Assembly (NCBI GenBank): GCA_036756425.1
Contig: DAIOLC010000028.1
Coordinates: 1 to 24,170, forward strand
From: UBA6115 sp012514225
GTDB lineage: Bacteria > Bacillota > Clostridia > Christensenellales > Aristaeellaceae
Reading direction: 5' to 3'
Length of the DNA stretch: 24,170 nucleotides
In this document: in pieces, positions 7,187 to 14,254 of the stretch
Position numbering within the stretch: the first letter of the stretch is position 1
Layout: the number at the start of each line of letters is the position of its first letter
The notes under the pieces: model-generated
Seen by the model: the letters and a program-made list of their open reading frames with translations, nothing else
The model's database searches: none
What the model was told of the DNA's origin: nothing
Program-made: the position numbers and the translations under genes

Positions 7187-8416
7187 TCAGCGGTGCCTGG
7201 GGATGGGCTTTTTCATGGCCTCCACCTGGGGGATGCCCACGTCGGGGCCAAAGTGCTTGAGGATGACCAGGGGCTCGTAGCGGGAGGCGTTGCGTACCTT
7301 CACGCCCTGCTTCGCGGCGGCGGCGGAGACGAAGAACTCGTCCGCGCTCAGCTCGCCGTAGCGCAGGAAGGTCGGGCTTTCGCAATCAAAGGGGCCGAAG
7401 GAGCCGTGGCCCTGGATGACGATGCAGCCGTAGGCCGCGGCGTCCGCCACGGTTGCTTCCTGCCCGGGCAGCACGGTCAGGCGCTTGGCGGCGATGTAGT
7501 CGTTGCCGTAGCAGACCCAGCTTTGCTCGTACCCGGCGCCCTGCTGCTCCGGAAGCGGGCGGCGGAAGAAGCGCTCGCGGTAGTCGGTGGCGGTGTTGAG
7601 ATCCCAGTCCGCCACGCCCATGATGGTCTCCAGGTCGTCCTTGTCCTTCTCCGGCACGTAGCCCGCAAGGGCGTCGTGGTCGAAAACCTCGCCGTTGACC
7701 ACGTTTTCCCACATCGCCATCACGTCGCTGTTCCACTGCGGCTCGTAGGTGCACAGCGACCCCGGCGCGTGCAGCACGCCCGCGGGCGTGTACCAGCCGG
7801 TGTCCAGCTCCATCCGGAAGGCGCGGGACAGCTCCGTGATGTGGATGTCGCGCTTGCTGTAGTCGCCCAGCCGCGCCTTGACCTCCTCCCGGGTGACGGA
7901 GGGGTCGAAGCCGAAGTAGGTGACCGGCAGGTCGCCCAGGTGCTGGTTGTACTGCTTGGGGAAGAAGTAATGTTCGTGCTTGGGCTTGACGTCCCCGTAG
8001 CGGCGGCAGGCCTCCTCGCCGTGGTGGATGTGGTGGAAGAGGGGCTGCTGGTAGTCGTAGAACTTCGCGTACATGGGCCAGGTGCCGTATTGCTCCATCA
8101 GCTTATCGCCGATGAGCTCGGCGCCCAGGGTGCCGACGAACTCCTGGAACAGCACCGTGTGCTTCGGGTCGTCGTCCACGTTCACGGAGCTGAGGCCCTC
8201 GTTGGGGCCGGCGCCTTTGGTCTCCACCCGGGTGAGGGAGGAGAACCAGCGCTCCACGATGGCGCCGCGCTCCATGCCCATGGCGAACAGGTCGTCCGGG
8301 TGCAGGCGCAGGCGGCGGCCCGGGCGGTTGAAGGGGCGGGGCACCCAGGTGGGGGCCATGCGCAGGACGCCCTGCCCCTTGTCCAGGACCTTGCGGCTGG
8401 CGGTCTTGTCGCTCAT
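7187..8416 (-). CDS. Cupin protein resembling class I mannose-6-phosphate isomerase
   Basis: 409-aa protein without signal peptide or membrane segments. The stretch PLFHHIHHGEE (about 125-135), then PKHEHYFFP (145-153) and later WYTPAGVLHAPGS (208-220), matches the order of zinc ligands in type I phosphomannose isomerase (Q/H-x-H, then Glu, then a distant His in a GxxHAxG motif). Candidate ligands are H129/H131, E148 and H216. A second cupin-like half follows near 305-385 (GCIVIQGHGSFGPFDCESP). The start at 8416 has a GAGGAGG site and lies 12 nt after the epimerase gene. No kinase is present to supply a phosphosugar, so it may act on a free sugar such as a ketose/aldose pair. I am confident of the cupin fold, less of the isomerase reaction. 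Confidence 0.78.
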   Translation of the reverse strand: MSDKTASRKVLDKGQGVLRMAPTWVPRPFNRPGRRLRLHPDDLFAMGMERGAIVERWFSSLTRVETKGAGPNEGLSSVNVDDDPKHTVLFQEFVGTLGAELIGDKLMEQYGTWPMYAKFYDYQQPLFHHIHHGEEACRRYGDVKPKHEHYFFPKQYNQHLGDLPVTYFGFDPSVTREEVKARLGDYSKRDIHITELSRAFRMELDTGWYTPAGVLHAPGSLCTYEPQWNSDVMAMWENVVNGEVFDHDALAGYVPEKDKDDLETIMGVADWDLNTATDYRERFFRRPLPEQQGAGYEQSWVCYGNDYIAAKRLTVLPGQEATVADAAAYGCIVIQGHGSFGPFDCESPTFLRYGELSADEFFVSAAAAKQGVKVRNASRYEPLVILKHFGPDVGIPQVEAMKKPIPRHR

Positions 8417-8428
8417 GTCACGTCCTCC

Positions 8429-9280
8429 TCAGGCCAGGCAGCGGCGGATGTAGTCGTGCCCCTGGCGGGCCAGCTCGTCGTCGCTGGGGGCGAAGGTACG
8501 CCAGAGGTGCAGGGCGCCGGTGAAGGACGGCGCGCCCAGGTTGAAGGCCTCGATGGTCAGGTAGCCCTGGTAGCCCCCCTGTTTAAAGACGTCGAAAACC
8601 TCCTGCCCGCAGGCGTGGCCGGTGCCGGGGATGCCGCGGTTGTTCTCGGAGATGTGCACGTGCTTGATGAAGGGGAGGGCTTTCCTGAAGGACGCCGCGA
8701 CATCCAGCTCCTCGATGTTGGCGTGCATGGTGTCCACCAGCAGCCCGACGTTCCCGAGGTTGATTTCCCTGACGTAGGCGACGGAGTCCTCCACCGTGTT
8801 GAGCAGGTAGGCCTCAAAGCGGTTCAGGGGCTCCACGGCCACCGTGACGCCCTTTTCCGCGGCGTATTCGAAACATGGCCGCATGGCGGAAACGGACCAG
8901 TCCCATTCCTCCTGCGTGGGGCGGGCGCCGGAGAAATAACCCAGCGCCTGGAACAGGGGCCCGCAGATGAGTTTGCCGCCGAAGGCCACGGTGCGGTCGA
9001 TATAAGACTTGAAAACGGGGAGCGCGGCCTTGCGCATCGCGGGGTCCGGGCTTAAGGGGTTGCACTCCCCGGGGCTGAAGACGCCCACGGTGGTGACCTC
9101 CAGGCCCAGCTCCTTCGCGCGGCCGCCGAATTTCCTGCATTCCTCCAGGTCGTTCACCAGCCCGACGTTGAACTCCACGCCGTCAAAGCCGGTCTGCTTG
9201 CACTGGTCCAGCAGATGGCTGTGCCGGGCGTAACTGGGGTTGTCCGACCACAGGAGCAGGTTCATCCCGACTTTGATCAT
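8429..9280 (-). CDS. D-psicose/D-tagatose 3-epimerase-like protein
   Basis: 283-aa TIM-barrel epimerase of the family that interconverts ketoses at carbon 3 (psicose/fructose, tagatose/sorbose) using a divalent metal and two glutamates. Diagnostic strings are VAVEPLNRFE (catalytic and metal Glu region), LLVDTMHANIEE (Asp, His), HVHISENNRGIPGTGH (His, and the loop typical of psicose epimerases) and LTIEAF (second catalytic Glu). The start MIKVGMNLLLW at 9280 fits the family N-terminus and has an AAGGAG site. A longer reading frame reaches back into the binding-protein gene and is rejected. It follows the binding-protein gene across a 73-nt gap holding a strong hairpin. Family well supported; precise ketose unknown. 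Confidence 0.9.
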   Translation of the reverse strand: MIKVGMNLLLWSDNPSYARHSHLLDQCKQTGFDGVEFNVGLVNDLEECRKFGGRAKELGLEVTTVGVFSPGECNPLSPDPAMRKAALPVFKSYIDRTVAFGGKLICGPLFQALGYFSGARPTQEEWDWSVSAMRPCFEYAAEKGVTVAVEPLNRFEAYLLNTVEDSVAYVREINLGNVGLLVDTMHANIEELDVAASFRKALPFIKHVHISENNRGIPGTGHACGQEVFDVFKQGGYQGYLTIEAFNLGAPSFTGALHLWRTFAPSDDELARQGHDYIRRCLA

Positions 9281-9302
9281 GGCAATACTCCTTGACTGTT
9301 TT

Positions 9303-9333
9303 GCCGCGCCGGGGCGGTTCACCCCGGCGCGGC
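9303..9333 (-). other. Strong intra-operon hairpin downstream of the binding-protein gene
   Basis: A perfect 12-bp GC-rich stem (9303-9314 with 9322-9333) with a 7-nt loop begins about 20 nt after the binding-protein stop. The minus strand continues with only AAAACAG, so it is not a clear terminator. Such hairpins behind binding-protein genes are known to raise the amount of that protein relative to downstream gene products, by partial termination or by protecting the upstream mRNA. Confidence 0.65.
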
Positions 9334-9353
9334 CCGGTATCGATGTCCGGGGT

Positions 9354-10478
9354 TTACTTGTTGAATTCGGGGACGTCCTTGAAGTACTCGGTGTTGTTGA
9401 TGTCATAGACGATGGTGCCGGCCGCGCGCTTGGCGAGGTAGGCCTCAACGTCCGTGAAGGGGATGAGCGAATCCCACATCTGCTCGATGTTTTCGCTGTT
9501 GTAGAAGTTGAAGTAGGGGTGGATGTACTTGCGGTGCTCCTGGCCGGCGAAGTGCGCCTTGAGGATCTGGTAGAGCGCCTCGCCCTCCAGCAGCGCGGAC
9601 TGGTTCACGTCCATGTCCGTCACGCCCTCGCGGACCCAGTTCCATGAGATTTCGCGGCCGTTGCCGGAGCCGATCCAGTAATCCTTGGTGTCAAGGCCCG
9701 CTTCTTCCATGGCTTCGACGACGCCCTCGAGCATGGGGTTGTTCTGCGCGTACACGCCGTCAAACCCGGTCGGGCCCAGCTCGGTGATGATGTTGGCCAT
9801 CTGCGTCTTGGCAGCGTCCTTCATCCAGCCGCCGGAGGTCCAGTACAGCTGGAGGCCTTCGCCGCCCTGCATGCCGGAGTTCTTCTGCGCGGCCCATTCC
9901 TGGGCGTCCTTCCAGCTGCCGATGTCGGCGCCGGCGTTGGTGTAGCCGAGGATGAAGCCGTAGGACTGGGCGCCCGCGGTGCCCTGGCCCAGCACGCCTT
10001 CGATGTTGACGACCTTCTTGGCGCCCCACTTGTAGGCGTCCTCGCCCGCGTACAGGCCTTCCTGCACGAAGTCATAGCCGATGAAGGCGAGCGCGTCCGT
10101 GGCGTTGGCCGCGGGGGCGAAGCTGTGGGTCAGGCCGATGTAGGGGATGTTGGCTTCCTTGCACAGCGCGATGCACTCGGAAGTGGTCTCGACGTTGTTC
10201 TGGATGACGGCGATGGCGTTATAGCCGGACTGGATGAAGTTCTGCACGGCATTGAGCTGCTCGGCGGCGGAGCCGGTGCCGGTGACCACGTTGATTTCCC
10301 AGTTCACCTCGGGGTCGGCTGCGGCTAGGGCCTTGAGCACGTCGGAAATGGCAACGTAGTAGCTGTCCACGTTGTCGGCGTAGAAGCCGATGGTCTTCTT
10401 CTCGGGCTCGGCGGTGGCGAACGACGCCATCCCGGTGACCATCACCAGGGCGAGCAACAGGGCAAACAGTTTCCTCAT
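9354..10478 (-). CDS. ABC transporter sugar-binding protein (RbsB-like, longer type)
   Basis: 374-aa extracytoplasmic solute-binding protein of the Peripla_BP_4 family, partner of the permease and ATPase genes just upstream. Residues 1-23 (MRKLFALLLALVMVTGMASF and the following ATA) form a signal peptide cut before EPEKK, with no lipobox cysteine. The mature protein shows the typical opening KTIGFYADNVDSYYVAISD, the AEQLNAVQNFIQSGYNAIAVI helix-strand unit and FDGVYAQNNPMLEGVVEAM in the second lobe. The start at 10478 has a perfect AAGGAGG ribosome site. Gene order ATPase-permease-binding protein repeats that of the other transporter, but the two binding proteins are clearly divergent. Ligand unknown; the neighbouring enzymes suggest a sugar, polyol or glycoside. 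Confidence 0.93.
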   Translation of the reverse strand: MRKLFALLLALVMVTGMASFATAEPEKKTIGFYADNVDSYYVAISDVLKALAAADPEVNWEINVVTGTGSAAEQLNAVQNFIQSGYNAIAVIQNNVETTSECIALCKEANIPYIGLTHSFAPAANATDALAFIGYDFVQEGLYAGEDAYKWGAKKVVNIEGVLGQGTAGAQSYGFILGYTNAGADIGSWKDAQEWAAQKNSGMQGGEGLQLYWTSGGWMKDAAKTQMANIITELGPTGFDGVYAQNNPMLEGVVEAMEEAGLDTKDYWIGSGNGREISWNWVREGVTDMDVNQSALLEGEALYQILKAHFAGQEHRKYIHPYFNFYNSENIEQMWDSLIPFTDVEAYLAKRAAGTIVYDINNTEYFKDVPEFNK

Positions 10479-10587
10479 GGATTGTCCTCCTTATATTTTC
10501 CCCTTCCGGGAAATGGTCGGTATGAAACAGGGCCCAGAGCCGGTGTCCGGAATTATCCCCTCCCTTCGGCCGGTTGAAACAGGCGGG

Positions 10588-11685
10588 TCAGGCCTTGGCG
10601 GCCGTGTCCGCCACGCCGGTGCGCTTGCGCCGCATCGCGGAGCGGTGACGGAACATCTCCGAGACCGCGCCCGCCGCGACCGCGGCGATGATGATGAGGC
10701 CCTTGACCAAAAACTGCCATTCCTGCTGGATGCGCATGATGGTCATGGCGTTGGTGATGGTGCCCATCAGGATGGCGCCGATGAAGGCGCCCATGACGCT
10801 GCCCTTGCCGCCGGACATCGCCACCCCGCCGATGACCACCGCCGCGATGACGTCGATTTCCATGTTCTGCCCGACGGTGATGATGCCGGTGTTGACGCGC
10901 ACCAGCTGCATGGTGGCGCCGACGGCCACGCACACGCCGTTGAACACGAAGGCCATCAGCCGGGTCAGCTTGACGTTGATGCCGGACAGGAAGGCCGCCT
11001 GCGGGTTGTTGCCGATGGCGTAGACGCGGCGACCGAACTTGGTGTACTTGAGAATCGCCCAGGTGATGACGGTCAGGATGAAAAAGAGGATGACGTAGTA
11101 GGGCAGGTTGAGTTTCAGGTTGAAGACCTTGATGCCTTCGGGGTTGAACAGGTCGAACACGTTAGACTTGAACCAGGCCAGGTTCTGCCGCATCGCCACT
11201 TCCTGGGAGTTGGAGATGAGCAGCGCGATGCCGCGGCAGGCGATCATCCCGCCCAGGGTGATGATGAAGGACTCGACGTTGAGCCAGGCGATGATGAAGC
11301 CCATGAACATCTCGATGCCCACGCAGATAAGCAGGGCGTAGAAGATGGCCATCCCCGGCGGGACGTCCCAGTCCATGACGGCTTTGGCGATGAAAATGGC
11401 GACCAGGGAGGTCATCATGCCCACGGACAGGTCGATGGTGCCGGTGAGCATGATGACGGTCATGCCCAGCGCCATGATGCCCACGGCGGCGTTCTGCTGG
11501 AGGATGTTGAAGAGGTTGGAGGGGTAGATGAAGGAGGGGTACTCCACGAAGCCCCTGGTCACCAGCGAGTTGACGACCTGGTAGAGCAGCACCGCGGCGA
11601 CGAACAGCACCGTGATGGTGACCACCGTCTGCAACTCGCTGTTCTTTTTGAAGATGCCGAGCGACCGTTTGCTGCCCCCGTTCAT
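10588..11685 (-). CDS. ABC transporter permease (ribose/xylose type)
   Basis: 365-aa BPD_transp_2 permease. The start MNGGSKRSLGIF at 11685 overlaps the ATPase stop in an ATGA arrangement, so translation is coupled. Signatures include GMTVIMLTGTIDLSVGMM, the loop GRRVYAIGNNPQAAFLSGI that docks on the ATPase, and DVIAAVVIGGVAMSGGKGSVMG near the end. Long hydrophobic segments alternate with short loops, and a basic tail (RHRSAMRRKRTG) ends the protein. A segment of about 30 residues between membrane spans (EVAMRQNLAWFKSN onward) is longer than in the other permease of the window. Family certain, substrate unknown. Confidence 0.93.
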   Translation of the reverse strand: MNGGSKRSLGIFKKNSELQTVVTITVLFVAAVLLYQVVNSLVTRGFVEYPSFIYPSNLFNILQQNAAVGIMALGMTVIMLTGTIDLSVGMMTSLVAIFIAKAVMDWDVPPGMAIFYALLICVGIEMFMGFIIAWLNVESFIITLGGMIACRGIALLISNSQEVAMRQNLAWFKSNVFDLFNPEGIKVFNLKLNLPYYVILFFILTVITWAILKYTKFGRRVYAIGNNPQAAFLSGINVKLTRLMAFVFNGVCVAVGATMQLVRVNTGIITVGQNMEIDVIAAVVIGGVAMSGGKGSVMGAFIGAILMGTITNAMTIMRIQQEWQFLVKGLIIIAAVAAGAVSEMFRHRSAMRRKRTGVADTAAKA

Positions 11686-13169
11686 ACCGCCACGCCCCCT
11701 ATCGAATAGCTGAGGATGTTTTCCTCCGAGATGTCCTCCCGCTCCAGTTCCCCCGCGACGCGACCGCCCTTCATGACGATGACGCGGTCGGACATGGAGA
11801 CGATCTCGGGCATGTCGGAGGAGACCATGACGATGCATTTGCCCTGCGCCATCAGGTCCATCATGATGTGGTAGATTTCCATCTTCGCGCCCACGTCGAT
11901 GCCGCGGGTGGGCTCGTCAAAGATGTAGATTTCCCCCTGGGTGTTGAACCACTTGGCAAGGACCACCTTCTGCTGGTTGCCGCCGGAAAGCTCCACCGCC
12001 AGGGTGTCCGCGCTGGTGGCCTTGGTGCCCAGCTCGCGGATGTAGCGCTCCCCGACCGCGTAGTCCTCTCTGGGGCTGATGAGCTGCCGCTTCATGTTGA
12101 CCAGGTTGGCCACGAAGGAGTTGCGGCCGATGGAGTGCTTGAGGAAAAGCCCGGTGTACTGGCGGTCCTCGGTGATGAAGCACAGCTTCCTGCGGATGGC
12201 CGCGGACGGCTGCCTGAAATCGACTTCCTCGCCGAAGACCAGCACCTGGCCCGCTTCCTTCTTTGCGCCGCCCATCAGCAGCGTCATCAGCTCCGACCGC
12301 CCGGAGCCGACCATGCCGGCGAAACCCAGGCACTGCCCCCGGTAGGCCTTGAAGGACACGTCCCTGACGCCGTTGCCGGACAGGTTGCGCGCCTCCAGCG
12401 CGACCTCGCCCCGCGGGAAGAAGTCCCGGCTGTAGAAGGCGGACACGTCGCGGCCCACCATGCTGCGCACCAGCTCGGCCTCCGTCAGCTCCCGGCTGTC
12501 CGCGGTCAGCACGTGCTCGCCGTCGCGCAATACCGTCACCCGCCCGCCCAGGCGGAACACCTCGTCGAGGTGGTGGGAGATGTAGACCACGGCGATGCCG
12601 GCGTCCACGACCTTGCGCACGACCTCCAGCAGCATGTCGATTTCGGAGGCGGAGAAGGAGGCGGTCGGCTCGTCGAGGATGATGACCTTGCGCTGGAAGA
12701 CCAGCGCCTTGGCGATTTCGACCAGCTTGCGCTCGCCGCTTTTCAGCTCGCCCACCAGGGTGTCCGGCCCGAAGGCGCAGTGCAGGTATTCCAGCGTTTC
12801 GCGCGCCTTCTCGCGCATGGCGGCGAAATCCACCTTGAGGCCCTTCATGATTTCCAGCCCGGCGAAGATGTTCTCCGTCACGCTCAGGTGGGGAAAGATG
12901 TTGTGCTCCTGGTAGATGGTCTGGATGCCCAGGGCGATGGCCTGCCGGGGGTTCAGCACCCGGGGCTTGCCCTCGAACTCGATGACGCCGCCGGCGTCCG
13001 GCTGGTAGGCGCCGGAAAGGATTTTGATGAGGGTGGACTTGCCCGCGCCGTTCTCGCCGCAGATGCAGTGCACCTCGCCGGGCAGCAGGTCGAAGTCGAT
13101 GCCGGAGAGGGCCCTCACCCCCGGGAAGGTCTTGGAAACGTCAATCAGCCGTAATACTGGCTCCGCCAT
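11682..13169 (-). CDS. Sugar ABC transporter ATPase, two fused nucleotide-binding domains
   Basis: 495-aa RbsA/MglA-type ATPase. Domain 1 carries Walker A GENGAGKST (38-46), Q-loop YQEHN, an unusual signature LKSGERK (142-148, where most relatives have LSxGQ/LSxAQ) and Walker B LDEPT. Domain 2 carries GMVGSGRSE, LSGGNQQK and FDEPTRGIDVGAK, here with the normal glutamate, unlike the other ATPase in the window. The start MAEPVLRLIDVSK at 13169 has GGGAG upstream; a GTG seven codons earlier is less likely. The stop overlaps the permease start. The gene follows a TIM-barrel gene across a 63-nt gap with a strong hairpin, so enzyme and transporter genes share one operon. Confidence 0.94.
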   Translation of the reverse strand: MAEPVLRLIDVSKTFPGVRALSGIDFDLLPGEVHCICGENGAGKSTLIKILSGAYQPDAGGVIEFEGKPRVLNPRQAIALGIQTIYQEHNIFPHLSVTENIFAGLEIMKGLKVDFAAMREKARETLEYLHCAFGPDTLVGELKSGERKLVEIAKALVFQRKVIILDEPTASFSASEIDMLLEVVRKVVDAGIAVVYISHHLDEVFRLGGRVTVLRDGEHVLTADSRELTEAELVRSMVGRDVSAFYSRDFFPRGEVALEARNLSGNGVRDVSFKAYRGQCLGFAGMVGSGRSELMTLLMGGAKKEAGQVLVFGEEVDFRQPSAAIRRKLCFITEDRQYTGLFLKHSIGRNSFVANLVNMKRQLISPREDYAVGERYIRELGTKATSADTLAVELSGGNQQKVVLAKWFNTQGEIYIFDEPTRGIDVGAKMEIYHIMMDLMAQGKCIVMVSSDMPEIVSMSDRVIVMKGGRVAGELEREDISEENILSYSIGGVAV

Positions 13170-13195
13170 CCTGTCTCCCGTCCGTTTCACGAATT

Positions 13196-13225
13196 GGCCG
13201 GGGCGGCGTCTGCGCCGCCCCGGCC
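13196..13225 (-). other. Strong intra-operon hairpin before the transporter genes
   Basis: A perfect 13-bp GC-rich stem (13196-13208 with 13213-13225) with a 4-nt loop starts about 8 nt after the TIM-barrel stop and about 27 nt before the ATPase start. The minus strand continues AATTCG, with no U-tract. It probably modulates expression of the two leading enzyme genes relative to the transporter genes. Confidence 0.6.
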
Positions 13226-13232
13226 GGAAAAA

Positions 13233-14225
13233 TCAGGTGTCCGACTTGATCGCCGCGTCGAAGGCGACGGTGGAGGGGTCGAAGTTGTACCTGCGCAGGA
13301 ACTCCACCGCCTCGGTCGCGCCGTACACGCGGTCCATGCCGGAGTCTTCCCACTCCACCGACAGGGGGCCGTCGTAGCCGTACTGGTTGAGCACGCGGCA
13401 GATTTTGTCGAAGTCCACGTCGCCGTGGCCCAGGGATACGAAGTTCCAGCCGCGGCGCACGTCGCCGAAGGGCAGGTGGCTGCCCAGGATGCCGTTGCGG
13501 CCGTTGAGGTTGACGGCTACGTCCTTGGCGTGGACATGGTAGACGCGCTCGTGGAAATCCTCCAGGAACATCACCGGGTCCACCCCCTGCCAGATCAGGT
13601 GGGAGGGGTCGAAGTTGAGGCCCAGGGTGGGGCGGTACTCGAAGGTCTCCAGCAGCCGCCGGGTGGTGTAGTAGTCATAGGCGATTTCGCTGGGGTGGAC
13701 CTCCAGCGCGAACTTTACGCCCTGCTTGTCGAACTCGTCGAAGATCGGGCTCCAGACCTTCTTGATTTCCTGGTAGCCGGCCTCGATCATCTCTTCGCTG
13801 GTCTGGGGGAAGGAGTAGAAGTACTTCCAGATGGGCGAGCCCATGAAGCTGGTGACCACCTTGACGCCCAGCTTCTTGGCGGCCTTGGCGGTGGTCTTCA
13901 TCTCCTTCGCGGCCCAGGCGCGGATTTCCTCGGGCTTTCCGGCCAGCTCCTTGGGCGCGAAGCCGTCCAGGCGCGGGTCCCACAGGTCGCAGACGCACTG
14001 GCCGGCCACGTGGGCGGCCAACGCCCAGCAGCCCATACCGTACTTCTTGAGGGTTTCCTTGGTCTTCTTCACGTAGGCGGCGTCGGTGGCGGCCTTGTGC
14101 ACGTCGATCTGGCCCCAGGTGGCAAGTTCCAGCCCGTCATAGCCCATCTGTTTGGCGACCTTGCAGGTTTCCTCCAGCGGCAGGTCCGCCCACTGCGCGG
14201 TGCATAGGGTAATCGGTCGAGACAT
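13233..14225 (-). CDS. Sugar phosphate isomerase/epimerase-like TIM-barrel protein
   Basis: 330-aa protein of the xylose-isomerase-like TIM-barrel superfamily. Likely metal and active-site residues are in FALEVHPSEIAYD (Glu), LNFDPSHLIWQGVD (Asp, His), VYHVHAKDV (His, Asp) and LSVEWEDSG (Glu), the usual four-strand set. The start MSRPITLCTAQWADLPLEE at 14225 has a GGAGG site. It lies 29 nt after the Gfo/Idh gene, and this gene pair (dehydrogenase plus barrel protein) is a recurring partnership in pathways that oxidise a sugar to a 3-keto intermediate and then eliminate or isomerise it. That role is inferred from context only. It differs clearly from the other three barrel proteins in the operon. 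Confidence 0.9.
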   Translation of the reverse strand: MSRPITLCTAQWADLPLEETCKVAKQMGYDGLELATWGQIDVHKAATDAAYVKKTKETLKKYGMGCWALAAHVAGQCVCDLWDPRLDGFAPKELAGKPEEIRAWAAKEMKTTAKAAKKLGVKVVTSFMGSPIWKYFYSFPQTSEEMIEAGYQEIKKVWSPIFDEFDKQGVKFALEVHPSEIAYDYYTTRRLLETFEYRPTLGLNFDPSHLIWQGVDPVMFLEDFHERVYHVHAKDVAVNLNGRNGILGSHLPFGDVRRGWNFVSLGHGDVDFDKICRVLNQYGYDGPLSVEWEDSGMDRVYGATEAVEFLRRYNFDPSTVAFDAAIKSDT

Positions 14226-14254
14226 GGTGTTTCCTCCCTCTGTTTTTCTATTTG

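Noticed and set aside
7121..9055. 644-codon plus-strand frame
   Set aside because: Although very long, it lies entirely antisense to the cupin and epimerase genes, is Val/Gly/His/Asp-rich, and matches no family I know. Long open antisense frames are expected at this GC content.
10479..10587. Possible internal promoter (GATAAT or TATAAG boxes) before the second binding-protein gene
   Set aside because: No acceptable -35 at 16-18 nt for either box; the AT-rich stretch is equally explained by the ribosome-site region. Kept only as a direct-repeat observation.
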